From NCBI GenBank assembly GCA_964347615.1, contig CAYFZO010000028.1:1-21193 (forward strand): a stretch of 21,193 nucleotides of DNA, in the 5' to 3' direction. The position numbers were made by a program, and so were the translations under genes. Below, piece by piece: positions 13,427-21,193 of this stretch. The notes beneath the pieces were generated by a model. It was not told the origin of the DNA and searched no databases. It worked only from the letters and a program-made list of their open reading frames with translations. Within the stretch, counting starts at the first letter, position 1; the number at the start of each line of letters is the position of its first letter. Source of the stretch: CAYFZO01 sp964347615 (GTDB lineage Bacteria; Pseudomonadota; Gammaproteobacteria; Poriferisulfidales; Oxydemutatoraceae).

Positions 13427-15271
13427 ATGGCGAATACTTTTTCAAAGGGAGTTGATCGGTTCGTCAAGAGCTTTATCGCCAATTTGACGCCCTTTATGGA
13501 CTGGGTCGGGGAGCTCAAGAAACCCGAAACCCTCAAGGCCGACGTTGTCGCCGGCGTCACCGTCGCGCTGGTGCTGATTCCGCAGTCGATGGCCTACGCG
13601 CAACTCGCGGGGTTGCCGCCCTATTACGGCCTTTACGCTTCTTTCCTGCCGGTCGTCATCGCTTCGGTGTTCGGCTCCTCGCGCCAGCTGGCGACCGGGC
13701 CGGTTGCCGTCGTGTCGCTGCTGACCGCGTCGGCGCTCGGCCCGATTGCGGCGCACAATCCCGACGCGTATCTGGCGTACGCCGTGACCCTCGCCTTGAT
13801 CGTCGGGCTGGTGCAACTCACGCTCGGCATCGTACGCCTCGGGATGATGGTCGCGTTTCTGTCCCACCCGGTCGTGCTCGGCTTCACCAACGCCGCCGCC
13901 ATCATCATTGCGACTTCTCAGCTGGGCAAATTGTTCGGCGTCAGCGCCGAAACCGCCGAGCATCACTACGAAACGGTCTGGAGACTGATTCTGATGGCGT
14001 GGGAAAGCCCGCATTGGCCGACGTTCGGCTTCGCCGTGCTTGCGGTCGCGGTGATGCTTTTGATCCGCCGTTTCTGGCCGAGGGCGCCGAACGTGCTGGC
14101 GGCGGTCGTGCTGACGACCTTGCTGTCGTGGTACCTCGGCTTCGAAGCCCTCGGCGGGCAGGTCGTCGGCGTCATCCCGCAGGGACTGCCTTCGTTTCAG
14201 ACGCCGGACTTGAGCTTCGCGATGCTGGCACAACTGTCGGGCGTCGCGATTGCGATTGCACTGATCGGCTTCATGGAAGCCATCTCGATCGCCAAAGCGA
14301 TGGCGGCGCAAACGCGCCAACGCCTTGACGCCGACCAGGAATTGATCGGGCAAGGCCTCAGCAACGTCACCGCGAGCTGCTTTCAAGGCTACGCCGTGTC
14401 GGGGTCGTTCTCGCGTTCGGCGGTCAACCTTGAAGCGCGTGCCGTCACCGGCTTCTCGTCGGTCGTCACCGGCGCCGCCGTCGGGCTGACGCTGCTGTTC
14501 CTGACGCCGCTGCTGTACCACCTGCCGCAACCGACGCTCGCGATAATCATCATCATGGCGGTCGGCGCGCTCATCAGAATCAAGCCGGTGATCCACGCGT
14601 GGAAAGCGCAACGCCACGACGGCATCGTCGCGTTGATTACCTTCGTGCTGACCCTGTTCTACGCGCCGCACCTCGAGAGCGGCATTCTCGCCGGCGTACT
14701 GCTGTCGCTCGGGCTGTACATCTACCGCACCATGTACCCGCACATCTCGATTCTCGGGCGCCACGAGGACGGCGGGCTGCGCGACGCGGGCAAGCACATC
14801 CTGAAACTGTGCCCGAAAATCTCGATGTTGCGTTTCGAAGGACCGCTGTTTTTCGCCAACACCGCCTACTTCGAAAACAAGGTGCTCGAACGGGTCGCAA
14901 CCATGCCGGATTTGAAATTCATCATCGTTGACGCCGATGCGATCAACGAGATCGACGCGACCGGCGAAGCGATGCTGCGGCAGCTGTCGGAAAGGCTGGT
15001 TGCACTTGACATCGAGTTCCTGTTCACCCGGATACAGTCGGAAGTGATGGAGACGTTCAAGCGCACCGGCTTCGTCAACCCCGAGTGGGAAGATCATTTC
15101 TTCCGCACCCGCGGCGCGGCGCTCGAATACGCGTGGAGGAAACTGCGCGAGAGGGGGCATCTCGACTGCTCGATCGAAGACTGCGTCGCGTCCGACCTGA
15201 GCGGGTGCATGCTGCGAGTCCGGCGCAAAACCCCGGCGACCCAAGTCATCTACGGAATGCCGCTGAAGTGA
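13427..15271 (+). CDS. SulP-family anion transporter with STAS domain
   Basis: A 614-residue inner-membrane transporter of the SLC26/SulP family, which moves sulfate, bicarbonate or dicarboxylates. The N-terminal part has the family signature (VALVLIPQSMAYAQLAGLPP, followed by YYGLYASFLP), and about 10-14 membrane helices run to ~residue 440. The C-terminal ~150 residues form a cytoplasmic STAS domain (from MLRFEGPLFFANTAYFENKV to about EYAWRKLRERG) containing the VDADAINEIDATGEAML loop. A short cysteine-bearing tail follows (CSIEDCVASDLSGCML). The start ATG at 13427 lacks a ribosome-binding site but a TATAAA box (13384-13389) lies upstream. No sulfate-assimilation or carbonic-anhydrase gene is next to it, so the substrate stays open. 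Confidence 0.94.
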   Translation: MANTFSKGVDRFVKSFIANLTPFMDWVGELKKPETLKADVVAGVTVALVLIPQSMAYAQLAGLPPYYGLYASFLPVVIASVFGSSRQLATGPVAVVSLLTASALGPIAAHNPDAYLAYAVTLALIVGLVQLTLGIVRLGMMVAFLSHPVVLGFTNAAAIIIATSQLGKLFGVSAETAEHHYETVWRLILMAWESPHWPTFGFAVLAVAVMLLIRRFWPRAPNVLAAVVLTTLLSWYLGFEALGGQVVGVIPQGLPSFQTPDLSFAMLAQLSGVAIAIALIGFMEAISIAKAMAAQTRQRLDADQELIGQGLSNVTASCFQGYAVSGSFSRSAVNLEARAVTGFSSVVTGAAVGLTLLFLTPLLYHLPQPTLAIIIIMAVGALIRIKPVIHAWKAQRHDGIVALITFVLTLFYAPHLESGILAGVLLSLGLYIYRTMYPHISILGRHEDGGLRDAGKHILKLCPKISMLRFEGPLFFANTAYFENKVLERVATMPDLKFIIVDADAINEIDATGEAMLRQLSERLVALDIEFLFTRIQSEVMETFKRTGFVNPEWEDHFFRTRGAALEYAWRKLRERGHLDCSIEDCVASDLSGCMLRVRRKTPATQVIYGMPLK

Positions 15272-15393
15272 TTCCTGCGATCCGGCTACTACATGATGAA
15301 CTATCACAAGCACGTTAAGCACACAATGTCTGCTTTAGGCTGGAGCGTTGGATTCTCGTTTGATGAAGATTCCCTCAGGCTAACGATAAATCC

Positions 15394-15411
15394 CCCGGAC
15401 TAAAATCCGGG
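15394..15411. repeat. Small hairpin between converging genes
   Basis: CCCGGA (15394-15399) and TCCGGG (15406-15411) form a six-base stem with loop CTAAAA in the 243-base gap where the transporter and trmB converge. Neither side has a good T-run, so it is at best a weak two-way terminator. Nothing else stands out in 15272-15514. Confidence 0.4.
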
Positions 15412-15514
15412 TTGAAATCCAGAGTTCCGCATAACCCAGCCTATATGCCTTTCTGCCTCGGGATTAAGGTGCCGCTTGTCGCGAGTCAGCACCCGGCAGT
15501 CGGCGAACCCCCTT

Positions 15515-16237
15515 TCAAACCCGTCGGTACAACAGCCTGATCGTGTCGCGCCCGGCCTCGTGCCCGCGCCGCTCGAAACGCGTCCGCGACGTCCGCACCG
15601 CATCGCCGGCGACGGGTTCAAACCGCCCGCATCCAGCGACGGTCTTGCGTATCGAGTCGGCGTAATCCCGCCAGTCGGTCACCAGATGAAGCAAGCCGCC
15701 GGGACGCAGCTTGGCGGCCAAGGTCTCGACGAACTTATGATTCAGCAGACGCCTTTTACGGTGGCGACGTTTGGGCCACGGGTCCGGGAACAAGATCACC
15801 ACTCGTGCGAGCGCGACGTCGGCGATATGACGGTGCAGCACTTCGACCGCGTCGGCACGGACGACCTTGAGGTTGGACAACCCGGCTTCGGCGGCGCGCC
15901 GTAAAAGTCGCCCGATGCCCGGACGATGCACTTCGATTCCGAGGAAGTCGGCTTGAGGCTCGGCGCAGGCCGTCTCCAGAAGGTTGTCGCCGTTGCCGAA
16001 ACCGATTTCGAGCGTCACCGGCGCACAACGGCCGAAGACCGCGGCGAAGTCAAGCACACCGTCGGGCACAAGGCCGTAAACCGGCCAGTGCGCTTCGAGT
16101 GCGCGTTGTTGTCCCGACGTCAGACGGCCTTCGCGCAACACGAAGCTGCGCACGTTGCGGCGTACGCCGGTGACGCCGCGCGGCGAAGTCAAACCGGCCA
16201 CGGCGTTATTCAGGGGCGGGCGACGAAGCCGACGCAT
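15515..16237 (-). CDS. trmB: tRNA (guanine-46-N7)-methyltransferase
   Basis: A 240-residue TrmB that places N7-methyl on guanine 46 in the variable loop of many tRNAs using S-adenosylmethionine. RRNVRSFVLREGRLTSGQQR (26-45) is the typical proteobacterial N-terminal segment, LEIGFGNGDNL is the cofactor loop, FLGIEVHRPGIGRLLRRA follows as usual, and VILFPDPWPKRRHRKRRLL is the diagnostic catalytic segment. The last gene of a thiS-thiG-trmB run, an order also seen in Pseudomonas. With the ATG at 16237 it overlaps thiG by 32 bases; a GTG at 16201, four bases after the thiG stop, is an equally possible start. Confidence 0.95.
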   Translation of the reverse strand: MRRLRRPPLNNAVAGLTSPRGVTGVRRNVRSFVLREGRLTSGQQRALEAHWPVYGLVPDGVLDFAAVFGRCAPVTLEIGFGNGDNLLETACAEPQADFLGIEVHRPGIGRLLRRAAEAGLSNLKVVRADAVEVLHRHIADVALARVVILFPDPWPKRRHRKRRLLNHKFVETLAAKLRPGGLLHLVTDWRDYADSIRKTVAGCGRFEPVAGDAVRTSRTRFERRGHEAGRDTIRLLYRRV

Positions 16238-17021
16238 AACGCCGCTTCACCATCCGTCCCGCGAGGTAGGCTTGGCGCCCCGCCGCGACCGCCTTGTTCA
16301 TCGCCGAGGCCATCAGCGGCGGGTCCCCGGCTTCGGCGACGGCGGTGTTCATCAACACCCCGTCGCAACCCAACTCCATCGCAATCGCCGCGTCGGACGC
16401 GGTGCCGACGCCGGCGTCCACGATAATCGGTACACGCGCGTTCTCGACAATCGTCATGACGTTATACGGGTTGCGGATGCCGAGACCCGAGCCGATCGGC
16501 GCCGCCAGCGGCATCACGCTGGCGCAACCGATTTCCTCGAAACGCCGCGCCGCAATCGGGTCGTCGTTGGTATAGACCATCACGTCGAAACCCTGGGCAA
16601 CCAGTGTCTCGGCGGCTTTCAAGGTCTGCGGCACGTCCGGGAACAGGGTTTTTTCGTCGCCCAGAACTTCGAGCTTGACCAGGCTGGCGCCGTCGAGAAG
16701 TTCGCGCGCGAGCAAGCAGGTTCTGACGGCGTCCTCGGCGGTGTAACAGCCGGCGGTGTTCGGCAGGATCGTGTAACGCTCCGGCGACAGCACGTCGAGA
16801 AGACTGGGGGCGTCGGCGTCCTGACCGATGTTGGTGCGGCGCACCGCGACGGTGACAATCTCGGCGCCCGAGTTCTCGACCGCTTGGCGGGTCTGTTCAA
16901 AATCGCGGTACTTGCCGGTGCCGATCAACAGCCGCGAGCGGTATTCGCGTCCGGCGACAATCAGCTTGTCTTCGCCTGGCTTGAGCATCCGGGCGTCGAT
17001 GTCAGCCGCCGCCGATGGCAT
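16206..17021 (-). CDS. thiG: Thiazole synthase
   Basis: A 271-residue (beta/alpha)8 enzyme that forms the thiazole phosphate of thiamine from 1-deoxyxylulose 5-phosphate, dehydroglycine and the sulfur carried on ThiS. SRLLIGTGKYRDFEQTRQAV, IVTVAVRRTNIGQ, YTILPNTAGC and the Schiff-base lysine in LVKLEVLGDEKTLFPD (Lys116) are clear. So are MPLAAPIGSGLGIRNPYN, VDAGVGTASDAAIAMELGCD and the C-terminal KRRYASASSP. I chose ATG 17021, which overlaps thiS by 20 bases; ATG 16988 is the other candidate, since the first ~11 residues are not conserved. A longer upstream open frame to 17129 is just the thiS region read in another phase and is not a real extension. Confidence 0.96.
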   Translation of the reverse strand: MPSAAADIDARMLKPGEDKLIVAGREYRSRLLIGTGKYRDFEQTRQAVENSGAEIVTVAVRRTNIGQDADAPSLLDVLSPERYTILPNTAGCYTAEDAVRTCLLARELLDGASLVKLEVLGDEKTLFPDVPQTLKAAETLVAQGFDVMVYTNDDPIAARRFEEIGCASVMPLAAPIGSGLGIRNPYNVMTIVENARVPIIVDAGVGTASDAAIAMELGCDGVLMNTAVAEAGDPPLMASAMNKAVAAGRQAYLAGRMVKRRYASASSPAPE

Positions 17022-17202
17022 GAACAATCTCCACTTCGTCGCCTTCGGCCAGCTGCACCGCGGCGTGCTCGGCGCGTGGCACGACCCGGCGGTTGACTTC
17101 GACCGCGACCTTGCGCCGCCCGGCGGCAAAGCGCTCGACCAACGCGGCGACCGTCAAGCCGTCGGGCAAGGTCTGGTCTTGTCCGTTGATACGCAATCTC
17201 AT
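17002..17202 (-). CDS. thiS: Thiamine sulfur-carrier protein
   Basis: A 66-residue ubiquitin-fold protein whose C-terminal Gly is adenylated and thiocarboxylated to deliver sulfur to ThiG. The short beta-grasp sequence (MRLRINGQ, VEVNRRVVPRAEHA, EGDEVEIVHAIGGG) and the terminal Gly-Gly-Gly are characteristic. First gene of thiS-thiG-trmB. TATATT (17214-17219 on +, read on -) could be a -10 box only about a dozen bases from the ATG, suggesting a very short leader. The 294-base gap between thiS and the divergent thiO shows no recognisable TPP riboswitch core. Confidence 0.94.
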   Translation of the reverse strand: MRLRINGQDQTLPDGLTVAALVERFAAGRRKVAVEVNRRVVPRAEHAAVQLAEGDEVEIVHAIGGG

Positions 17203-17496
17203 ACCCCAAGAATAATATACCGATGTTCGCCCCGAAGTGAGGAGGGCATCCGCTTCGCAGGCTGCTCAACGGCGAACGCCCACGAGCTCAAACCGCCTTA
17301 TCCCCAGAGGCTGTGTTTCCTCTCCATATAGAACCGGGCAGGTCGGGAGCGGCGATTCAGGCGCTGCGTCGGACCTCCGAAACTGCATCAAGCAGGTCGT
17401 TTCCCACGTTTACAATGACGGTATTGATCGCAAACCGAGAAACCCGCAAGCAGTCGGACTTGAACCCATGACTTTGAATCGTTCCGCGAGCAAGCG

Positions 17497-18588
17497 GTGA
17501 ACCGCGCCCTGATCATCGGCGGAGGGGTCGTCGGCTTGACCACCGCGCTTGAACTGCGGCAGCGCGGGCTGAGCGTGACCTTGCTCGAAAAAAGCCGCGT
17601 CGGCACCGGTGCGTCGGGTGCCGCGGGCGGGATCTTGTCGCCGTTGCAACCGTGGCGAAGCGAGACCGCCGTCGCCGAGTTGTGTGCGCTGTCGTTGTCA
17701 CGCTACCGGTGTTTGCTTGACGAGATGCAAGCGCAAGGGGAGACGGTGAAGTTGATTGCTGCCGGCTTGCTGTGCCTCATGCCGCAGGAAACCCGAGCGG
17801 CTCGCGCTTGGGCCGAAGCGCGGGAACAGCGGCTTGTCGAGTTGGACGCCGACGCGCTGGCGCGTGAAGAACCTGCCTTAGCCGCCGCTACCGGGTTCCT
17901 GTTGCCCGACGTGTGCCGGGTTGACCCGCCGACGCTGCTCGGCGCGCTGGCACGCACAGCCGAACGCCGCGGCGTGCAAATTCGGGAGAACTGCACGGCG
18001 CAGACGATTACGGTCGAAAAGGGACGGGCCACGGGAGTCGAAACCGCCGCCGGTTTCATCACCGCGGACGTCATCGTAGTCTGCACCGGTGCTTGGCTCA
18101 GCTCATCGTTGCCCGACGCTTTCTCGCGCCCGAACGTCCGCCCGGTGCGCGGGCAAATCGTCGAGTTCGCCGCCGAACCGGGGTTGCTCCGCCACGTCGT
18201 GTCGCACAAAGCACCCGACGCGGAAATGGAGCATTACCTGATTCCTCGGGACGACGGCCACGTGCTCGCCGGCAGCACGCTTGAGCGTTGCGGGTTTGAC
18301 GATTCGATCACCGACGAAGCGCGCGAAGCGTTGTCGCAAGCCGCCGCGCGAGTGCTGCCGGCGCTGACGCGATACCCCGTCGTGCGCCAGTGGGCGGGGC
18401 TGCGCCCTGACGCGGCGCGACCGACGCCGCTGATTGGCGCGCACCCGGAAATCGCGGGATTGTTCATCAACGGCGGGCATTACCGCAACGGAATCGCGTT
18501 GGCACCGGGGTCGGCGTTGCTTGCAGCGCAGCTGGTCTGCGAAGAGGCGACCGCGATGGACGCGACGCCGTTTGCAATCACTCCCTAA
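17497..18588 (+). CDS. thiO: Glycine oxidase for thiazole synthesis
   Basis: A 363-residue FAD-dependent amine oxidase of the DAO family that turns glycine into the imine (dehydroglycine) used by ThiG. The FAD-binding fold starts at ALIIGGGVVGLTTALELRQR with Gly8, Gly10 and Gly13 and Glu31 at the ribose site. ASGAAGGILSPLQPW (39-53) is the typical ThiO segment, and GQIVEFAAEP, EHYLIPRDDGHVLAGSTLE and NGGHYRNGIALAPG follow as in the family. The start is GTG (17497) overlapping a short upstream frame in a GTGA; no strong ribosome-binding site is visible, and TACAAT (17411-17416) is only a weak -10 candidate. It is divergent from thiSG, completing the aerobic thiazole branch. Confidence 0.93.
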   Translation: MNRALIIGGGVVGLTTALELRQRGLSVTLLEKSRVGTGASGAAGGILSPLQPWRSETAVAELCALSLSRYRCLLDEMQAQGETVKLIAAGLLCLMPQETRAARAWAEAREQRLVELDADALAREEPALAAATGFLLPDVCRVDPPTLLGALARTAERRGVQIRENCTAQTITVEKGRATGVETAAGFITADVIVVCTGAWLSSSLPDAFSRPNVRPVRGQIVEFAAEPGLLRHVVSHKAPDAEMEHYLIPRDDGHVLAGSTLERCGFDDSITDEAREALSQAAARVLPALTRYPVVRQWAGLRPDAARPTPLIGAHPEIAGLFINGGHYRNGIALAPGSALLAAQLVCEEATAMDATPFAITP

Positions 18589-18590
18589 TA

Positions 18591-18596
18591 TATAAT
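18591..18596 (+). promoter_or_regulatory. -10 box of the tRNA-Thr gene
   Basis: TATAAT, a perfect -10 consensus, lies just after the thiO stop codon. It is followed by a GC-rich discriminator (TCGCG), common for stable-RNA promoters. The start point would be about 8-10 bases before the tRNA. The -35 region is weak. Confidence 0.6.
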
Positions 18597-18610
18597 CGCG
18601 TCTCTTTCAG

Positions 18611-18688
<78 letters not shown>

Positions 18689-18720
18689 ATCCGCCTTGCC
18701 CCAAGCCTCTCTCGCCCGAT

Positions 18721-18759
18721 CATCCAGCTTTGGCATCCAGCCCTAGCATCCAGCTTGGA
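18721..18759. repeat. Three 13-base direct repeats after tRNA-Thr
   Basis: CATCCAGC begins at 18721, 18734 and 18747, exactly 13 bases apart, with variable five-base tails. They lie in the ~95-base gap between the tRNA and the stop of the minus-strand hydrolase. This could be replication slippage or a protein-binding array. Confidence 0.7.
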
Positions 18760-18784
18760 GGCTCTGTCTTCAGGCGCGTGCGGG

Positions 18785-19828
18785 TCACTCGGCAAGCAGC
18801 TTGGCAAGATGCCCGTCTATCGCTTCGCGGTCGTCTTCGGAGACGCACAGCATCGCAAAGTGCGCCCACAGGGTGTCAATCACCTTGAGTTCCGCGTCCT
18901 TGATCATCTTGCAGTCGGCTTCCTGGTCGGCGACCGGGAAAAACATGTCGTTGGCGAAAGCGATTACGTAGGTCTTCGCCTTAATCCGCTCCAACGCTTT
19001 CTTGAGGTCGCCCCCGGTGTGCAGGCCGACGTCTCCGCGGTACCACTTTTTCATCATTGCGATAAGGTTGTTCGGGTCCATCGGCAAAAACCAGTTCTGC
19101 CAAAAACCGGCCATAAAGTCCTCGAGCGACGAAAACCCGAGCCCGCGCCAGACTTCCTTGACGTAAAGTGCCTGACACGCACCCATCAGCGCGAACAGGT
19201 CGGCGTGACGCCTGAGCCCGGCGTGGACGGCGCACGAATCTCGATAGAAGCCGTCGGCGAAAGCCGGGTCGGAAGTAATCGCGGCAATCAGGGTCTTCAG
19301 AAAGATCTTGCAATGGTCGGAAGTTTTGGCGGTGCCTGCGAACGGCGCGGCGCGCTTGACCATATCGGGAAAACGCACGGCCCACTCGTACGTCTGTTGC
19401 GCGCCCATGGACCAGCCCAACACCAACTGCAACTCCTCGATACCGAACTTTTCGGTTACCAGCCGGTGCTGCGCGACGACGTCGTCACCGATCATAAGTT
19501 CGGGAAACGCGGCCTGGTTGTAAGGCGGCGGAGTGTTGCTCGGGGAAGGGGAGATGCCGTTGCCGAATTGCCCGGGCAAAATGATGAAGTATTTCTTCGG
19601 GTCGAGCGGCCTGCCCTCGCCGACGAACGTTTCCATATGCAGCGGCGAGCCCGAGTACATGTGCGGGAACAATACGGCGTTGCTTTTGTCGGCGTTCAAC
19701 TCGCCGTGGGTCTTGTAAGAAAGCTTCGCGCCGCGCAGCGTGCCTCCGTTAATTAAGCCGAAGTCCCCGAGCGCGTGGTATTCGTGCTTGCCGTGGACTT
19801 CTTCCGAGTAATACTGGTTTGCGTTCAT
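18785..19828 (-). CDS. Homoserine-acetyltransferase-like alpha/beta hydrolase
   Basis: A 347-residue alpha/beta-hydrolase-fold protein of the homoserine O-acetyltransferase-like group. The nucleophile elbow is GWSMGA (Ser140), with a plausible acid in FANDMFFP (Asp294) and histidine in LWAHFAML (His323). ILPGQFGNGISPSPSNTPPP (83-102) is typical of the group. In true MetX the final motif is usually GHD-type, so here the histidine context differs and an acyltransferase or hydrolase acting on another substrate is likely. The ATG at 19828 (MNANQYYSEEVHGKHEY) is preferred; a frame open to 19879 adds 17 residues of no clear value. No methionine-pathway gene is adjacent. Cytoplasmic: no signal peptide. 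Confidence 0.85.
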   Translation of the reverse strand: MNANQYYSEEVHGKHEYHALGDFGLINGGTLRGAKLSYKTHGELNADKSNAVLFPHMYSGSPLHMETFVGEGRPLDPKKYFIILPGQFGNGISPSPSNTPPPYNQAAFPELMIGDDVVAQHRLVTEKFGIEELQLVLGWSMGAQQTYEWAVRFPDMVKRAAPFAGTAKTSDHCKIFLKTLIAAITSDPAFADGFYRDSCAVHAGLRRHADLFALMGACQALYVKEVWRGLGFSSLEDFMAGFWQNWFLPMDPNNLIAMMKKWYRGDVGLHTGGDLKKALERIKAKTYVIAFANDMFFPVADQEADCKMIKDAELKVIDTLWAHFAMLCVSEDDREAIDGHLAKLLAE

Positions 19829-20153
19829 AGATTTTCCCGGGAACCAGATACAAAAGTTGACGAACCGCTTCCGTATCAATTCGACGCTTCAACGCCCGGC
19901 CAACGTCGCCGGCTCCACCGCCCAGCTGCCCCGTTCCCGGAGGCCGACTTGCCAAGTGCGGACGGGTATCAGCAAATCTATAGAGTTCCGTTGCGAAATG
20001 CAAGTGGAGTCAGCTGGTCAACTTATGCATATAAGTCCCGTTTTTCTCCCGTGTTTCGGCTTGATTGCAGCCGGCTGACTCTCGGCTTGCCGACGCTGTT
20101 CACTCTGCCGCGCACGTTTCGGCGACGGGCTTTCATTGCGGGCTCACGTCCCA
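19829..20153. other. Intergenic stretch upstream of the hydrolase
   Basis: No convincing gene on either strand. It should hold the promoter of the minus-strand hydrolase and the end of the glycosyltransferase transcript. The inverted repeat ACTTAT-GCAT-ATAAGT (20021-20036) is the one clear symmetric element and could be an operator. On -, TATAGA around 19979-19984 with TTGCAT 15 bases upstream is a weak promoter candidate with a short spacer. Confidence 0.4.
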
Positions 20154-21089
20154 TCAGACTTTCTGCACGGAGGAGGAGCGCCTGAACCTTGATCTTTGGA
20201 GTCCCTTTTCCGCAAACTTCTTCAAGACCTTGCGCCTGATGAAATGCATCCTGCTCCTCAACAGAAAATATAAAACCCACCTTTTTAAGCTCTTTCCGGC
20301 ATATCTTAACCGGCGAATCCAGTTGCGCTTAAACGGGGGCGGAGGAACGTGCCGGCTTTCTTCATTATTCATGAATCCAATGACGTCTCTCTGCAATCCC
20401 ATCTTCTCGACCGCATATTTCACAATCTTCGTTCTCCATTCAGCATGACCGGGGGTCTTGGAAGCCGCTTCGGTGTTATCGCTGACAAAGCCCAAATCAA
20501 CATACGGAAAATCATAAGCCCTGTTGGGCAAACCGCTGCTTCCGACCGCAACCAACGAGTGAAAGATGTCCTCGCCGTTCCACAAAGGGAAACTGTTTTC
20601 CCGCACAAAGTCATGTACCTCCCGATACGCGGGGTCAAAAAACCGCACCGCCAAGTCCCGCCCGGAAAGAGTGCCTTTCGCAGACAGCAGTACCACTTCT
20701 CCGTAGACCAGTGCCGACAGATAGTTCAGGTCCTTGTCCAGCAACAGACCGTGCAAGCCGTGCACGACGTTCGGTTGTCGTCGGTAGTGAACCAACAACT
20801 CCGCGATGGTCTCCTCAGGCACCAGCAAATCGTCGTCCTGCTGCCAAATAATCTCATTGGCGGCTTCCTTGGCGGCCACAAAACGACGGGCGAGGCCCCA
20901 CTCCTCGTTGATTTCCCAATCTTCGCGGTGAACAACGCGGCAGTAGCGGCTTTTGTAATCAAACGCCGTTTCTTTCTTGCCGTGCGAAATCACGATCTCG
21001 TCGATGCACGAATAACGTTCCATCGTCGGCAGGATGACCCTGGTCAGCGTGTCGGGACGATTCCAGTTGGGAATGACGGCGGAAATCAT
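20154..21089 (-). CDS. Family-2-type glycosyltransferase
   Basis: A 311-residue cytoplasmic glycosyltransferase with a GT-A fold, which moves a sugar from a nucleotide donor to a glycan or lipid acceptor. The N terminus MISAVIPNWNRPDTLTRVIL is the usual nucleotide-binding strand, and WQQDDDLLVPEETI carries the metal-binding Asp85-Asp86-Asp87. The middle part (FPLWNGEDIFHSL near residue 170) may hold the catalytic base. The last ~55 residues are strongly basic and rich in aromatic residues, suited to sitting on the inner membrane; no true membrane helix is evident. Surface polysaccharide or lipopolysaccharide decoration is likely, but the sugar is unknown. The upstream neighbour lies beyond the end of the window. 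Confidence 0.87.
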   Translation of the reverse strand: MISAVIPNWNRPDTLTRVILPTMERYSCIDEIVISHGKKETAFDYKSRYCRVVHREDWEINEEWGLARRFVAAKEAANEIIWQQDDDLLVPEETIAELLVHYRRQPNVVHGLHGLLLDKDLNYLSALVYGEVVLLSAKGTLSGRDLAVRFFDPAYREVHDFVRENSFPLWNGEDIFHSLVAVGSSGLPNRAYDFPYVDLGFVSDNTEAASKTPGHAEWRTKIVKYAVEKMGLQRDVIGFMNNEESRHVPPPPFKRNWIRRLRYAGKSLKRWVLYFLLRSRMHFIRRKVLKKFAEKGLQRSRFRRSSSVQKV

Positions 21090-21124
21090 TTCGGTTGCTT
21101 ATTCCGCACTGTTCGCCCGGGGTT

Positions 21125-21193
21125 GGGGGGGGGGGGGGGGGGGGGGAGAAGAGGGAAGGGGAGAAAAAAACCACCCAGACCACCGCCCCCACC
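21125..21193. other. Poly-G run and low-complexity end, probable artefact
   Basis: Twenty-two consecutive G residues (21125-21146) are followed by purine-rich and then C-rich low-complexity bases to the end of the window. Such G-runs at sequence ends are typical of two-colour sequencing dropout or misassembly. I would not annotate biology here. Confidence 0.8.

Noticed and set aside
13442..15322. Long minus-strand frame of 626 codons opposite the SulP gene
   Set aside because: Its translation is an Arg/Asp/His/Gln-rich shadow of a clear membrane transporter on the other strand.
17022..17129. N-terminal extension of ThiG or a ThiS-ThiG fusion
   Set aside because: The upstream part of the open frame is thiS read out of phase and has no ThiG similarity; thiS itself has its own complete frame ending Gly-Gly-Gly.
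17203..17496. TPP riboswitch between thiS and thiO
   Set aside because: I looked for the conserved CTGAGA and ACCTGATC-type core segments on both strands and did not find them. The short apparent leader of thiS also leaves no room.
17440..17500. tRNA-like GGTTCAAGTCC text on the minus strand
   Set aside because: It resembles a T-loop, but the flanking bases do not pair into a T-stem and no acceptor or anticodon arms can be built.

Overview
The window looks like a chromosomal segment of a high-GC, Gram-negative proteobacterium, most likely an uncultivated gammaproteobacterium. The sequence shows two outer-membrane porins, two-subunit glycyl-tRNA synthetase (glyQ-glyS) followed by the LPS-heptose phosphatase gmhB, and thiS-thiG followed by trmB. 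The glyQ-glyS-gmhB and thiS-thiG-trmB neighbourhoods are familiar from Pseudomonas-like gammaproteobacteria. The species assignment is inference. The last ~70 bases (a run of 22 G, then low-complexity purines) look like a contig edge or sequencing artefact, not biology.

Layout. (1) 1-4355: two closely related porin genes lie head-out and tail-in. The one on + (588-1892) and the one on - (2985-4355) form an inverted duplication of about 1.4 kb that runs from the second codon through matching terminators. Between the two copies sits one exported protein of unknown function (2080-2790). (2) 4397-5329: a complete tyrosine recombinase, divergent from the second porin and only 41 bp from its start. 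(3) 5462-9025: the compact housekeeping operon glyQ-glyS-gmhB with overlapping genes. (4) 9026-12290: a lower-GC accessory island with a small HNH nuclease, an unexplained intergenic stretch holding a strong orphan terminator, and a translationally coupled restriction-modification pair. (5) 12288-15271: a Tas-like aldo/keto reductase and, divergent to it, a SulP anion transporter with a STAS domain. (6) 15515-18588: thiS-thiG-trmB on -, and thiO on +; ThiO, ThiS and ThiG together make the thiazole half of thiamine. (7) 18611-18688: tRNA-Thr(CGT). (8) 18785-21089: a homoserine-acetyltransferase-like alpha/beta hydrolase and a family-2 glycosyltransferase, both on -.

The most interesting part is the first 5.3 kb. 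The two porins share an almost identical scaffold, but their differences are concentrated in short blocks that change in both sequence and length, as expected for surface-exposed loops. The - strand copy has lost the ribosome-binding site and promoter-like region seen at the + copy, and a site-specific recombinase gene lies against its 5' end. This is a plausible antigenic or phage-receptor variation locus: an expressed copy, a possibly silent donor copy, inverted homology that could flip the middle segment, and a recombinase nearby. Nothing in a single sequence proves that switching occurs.
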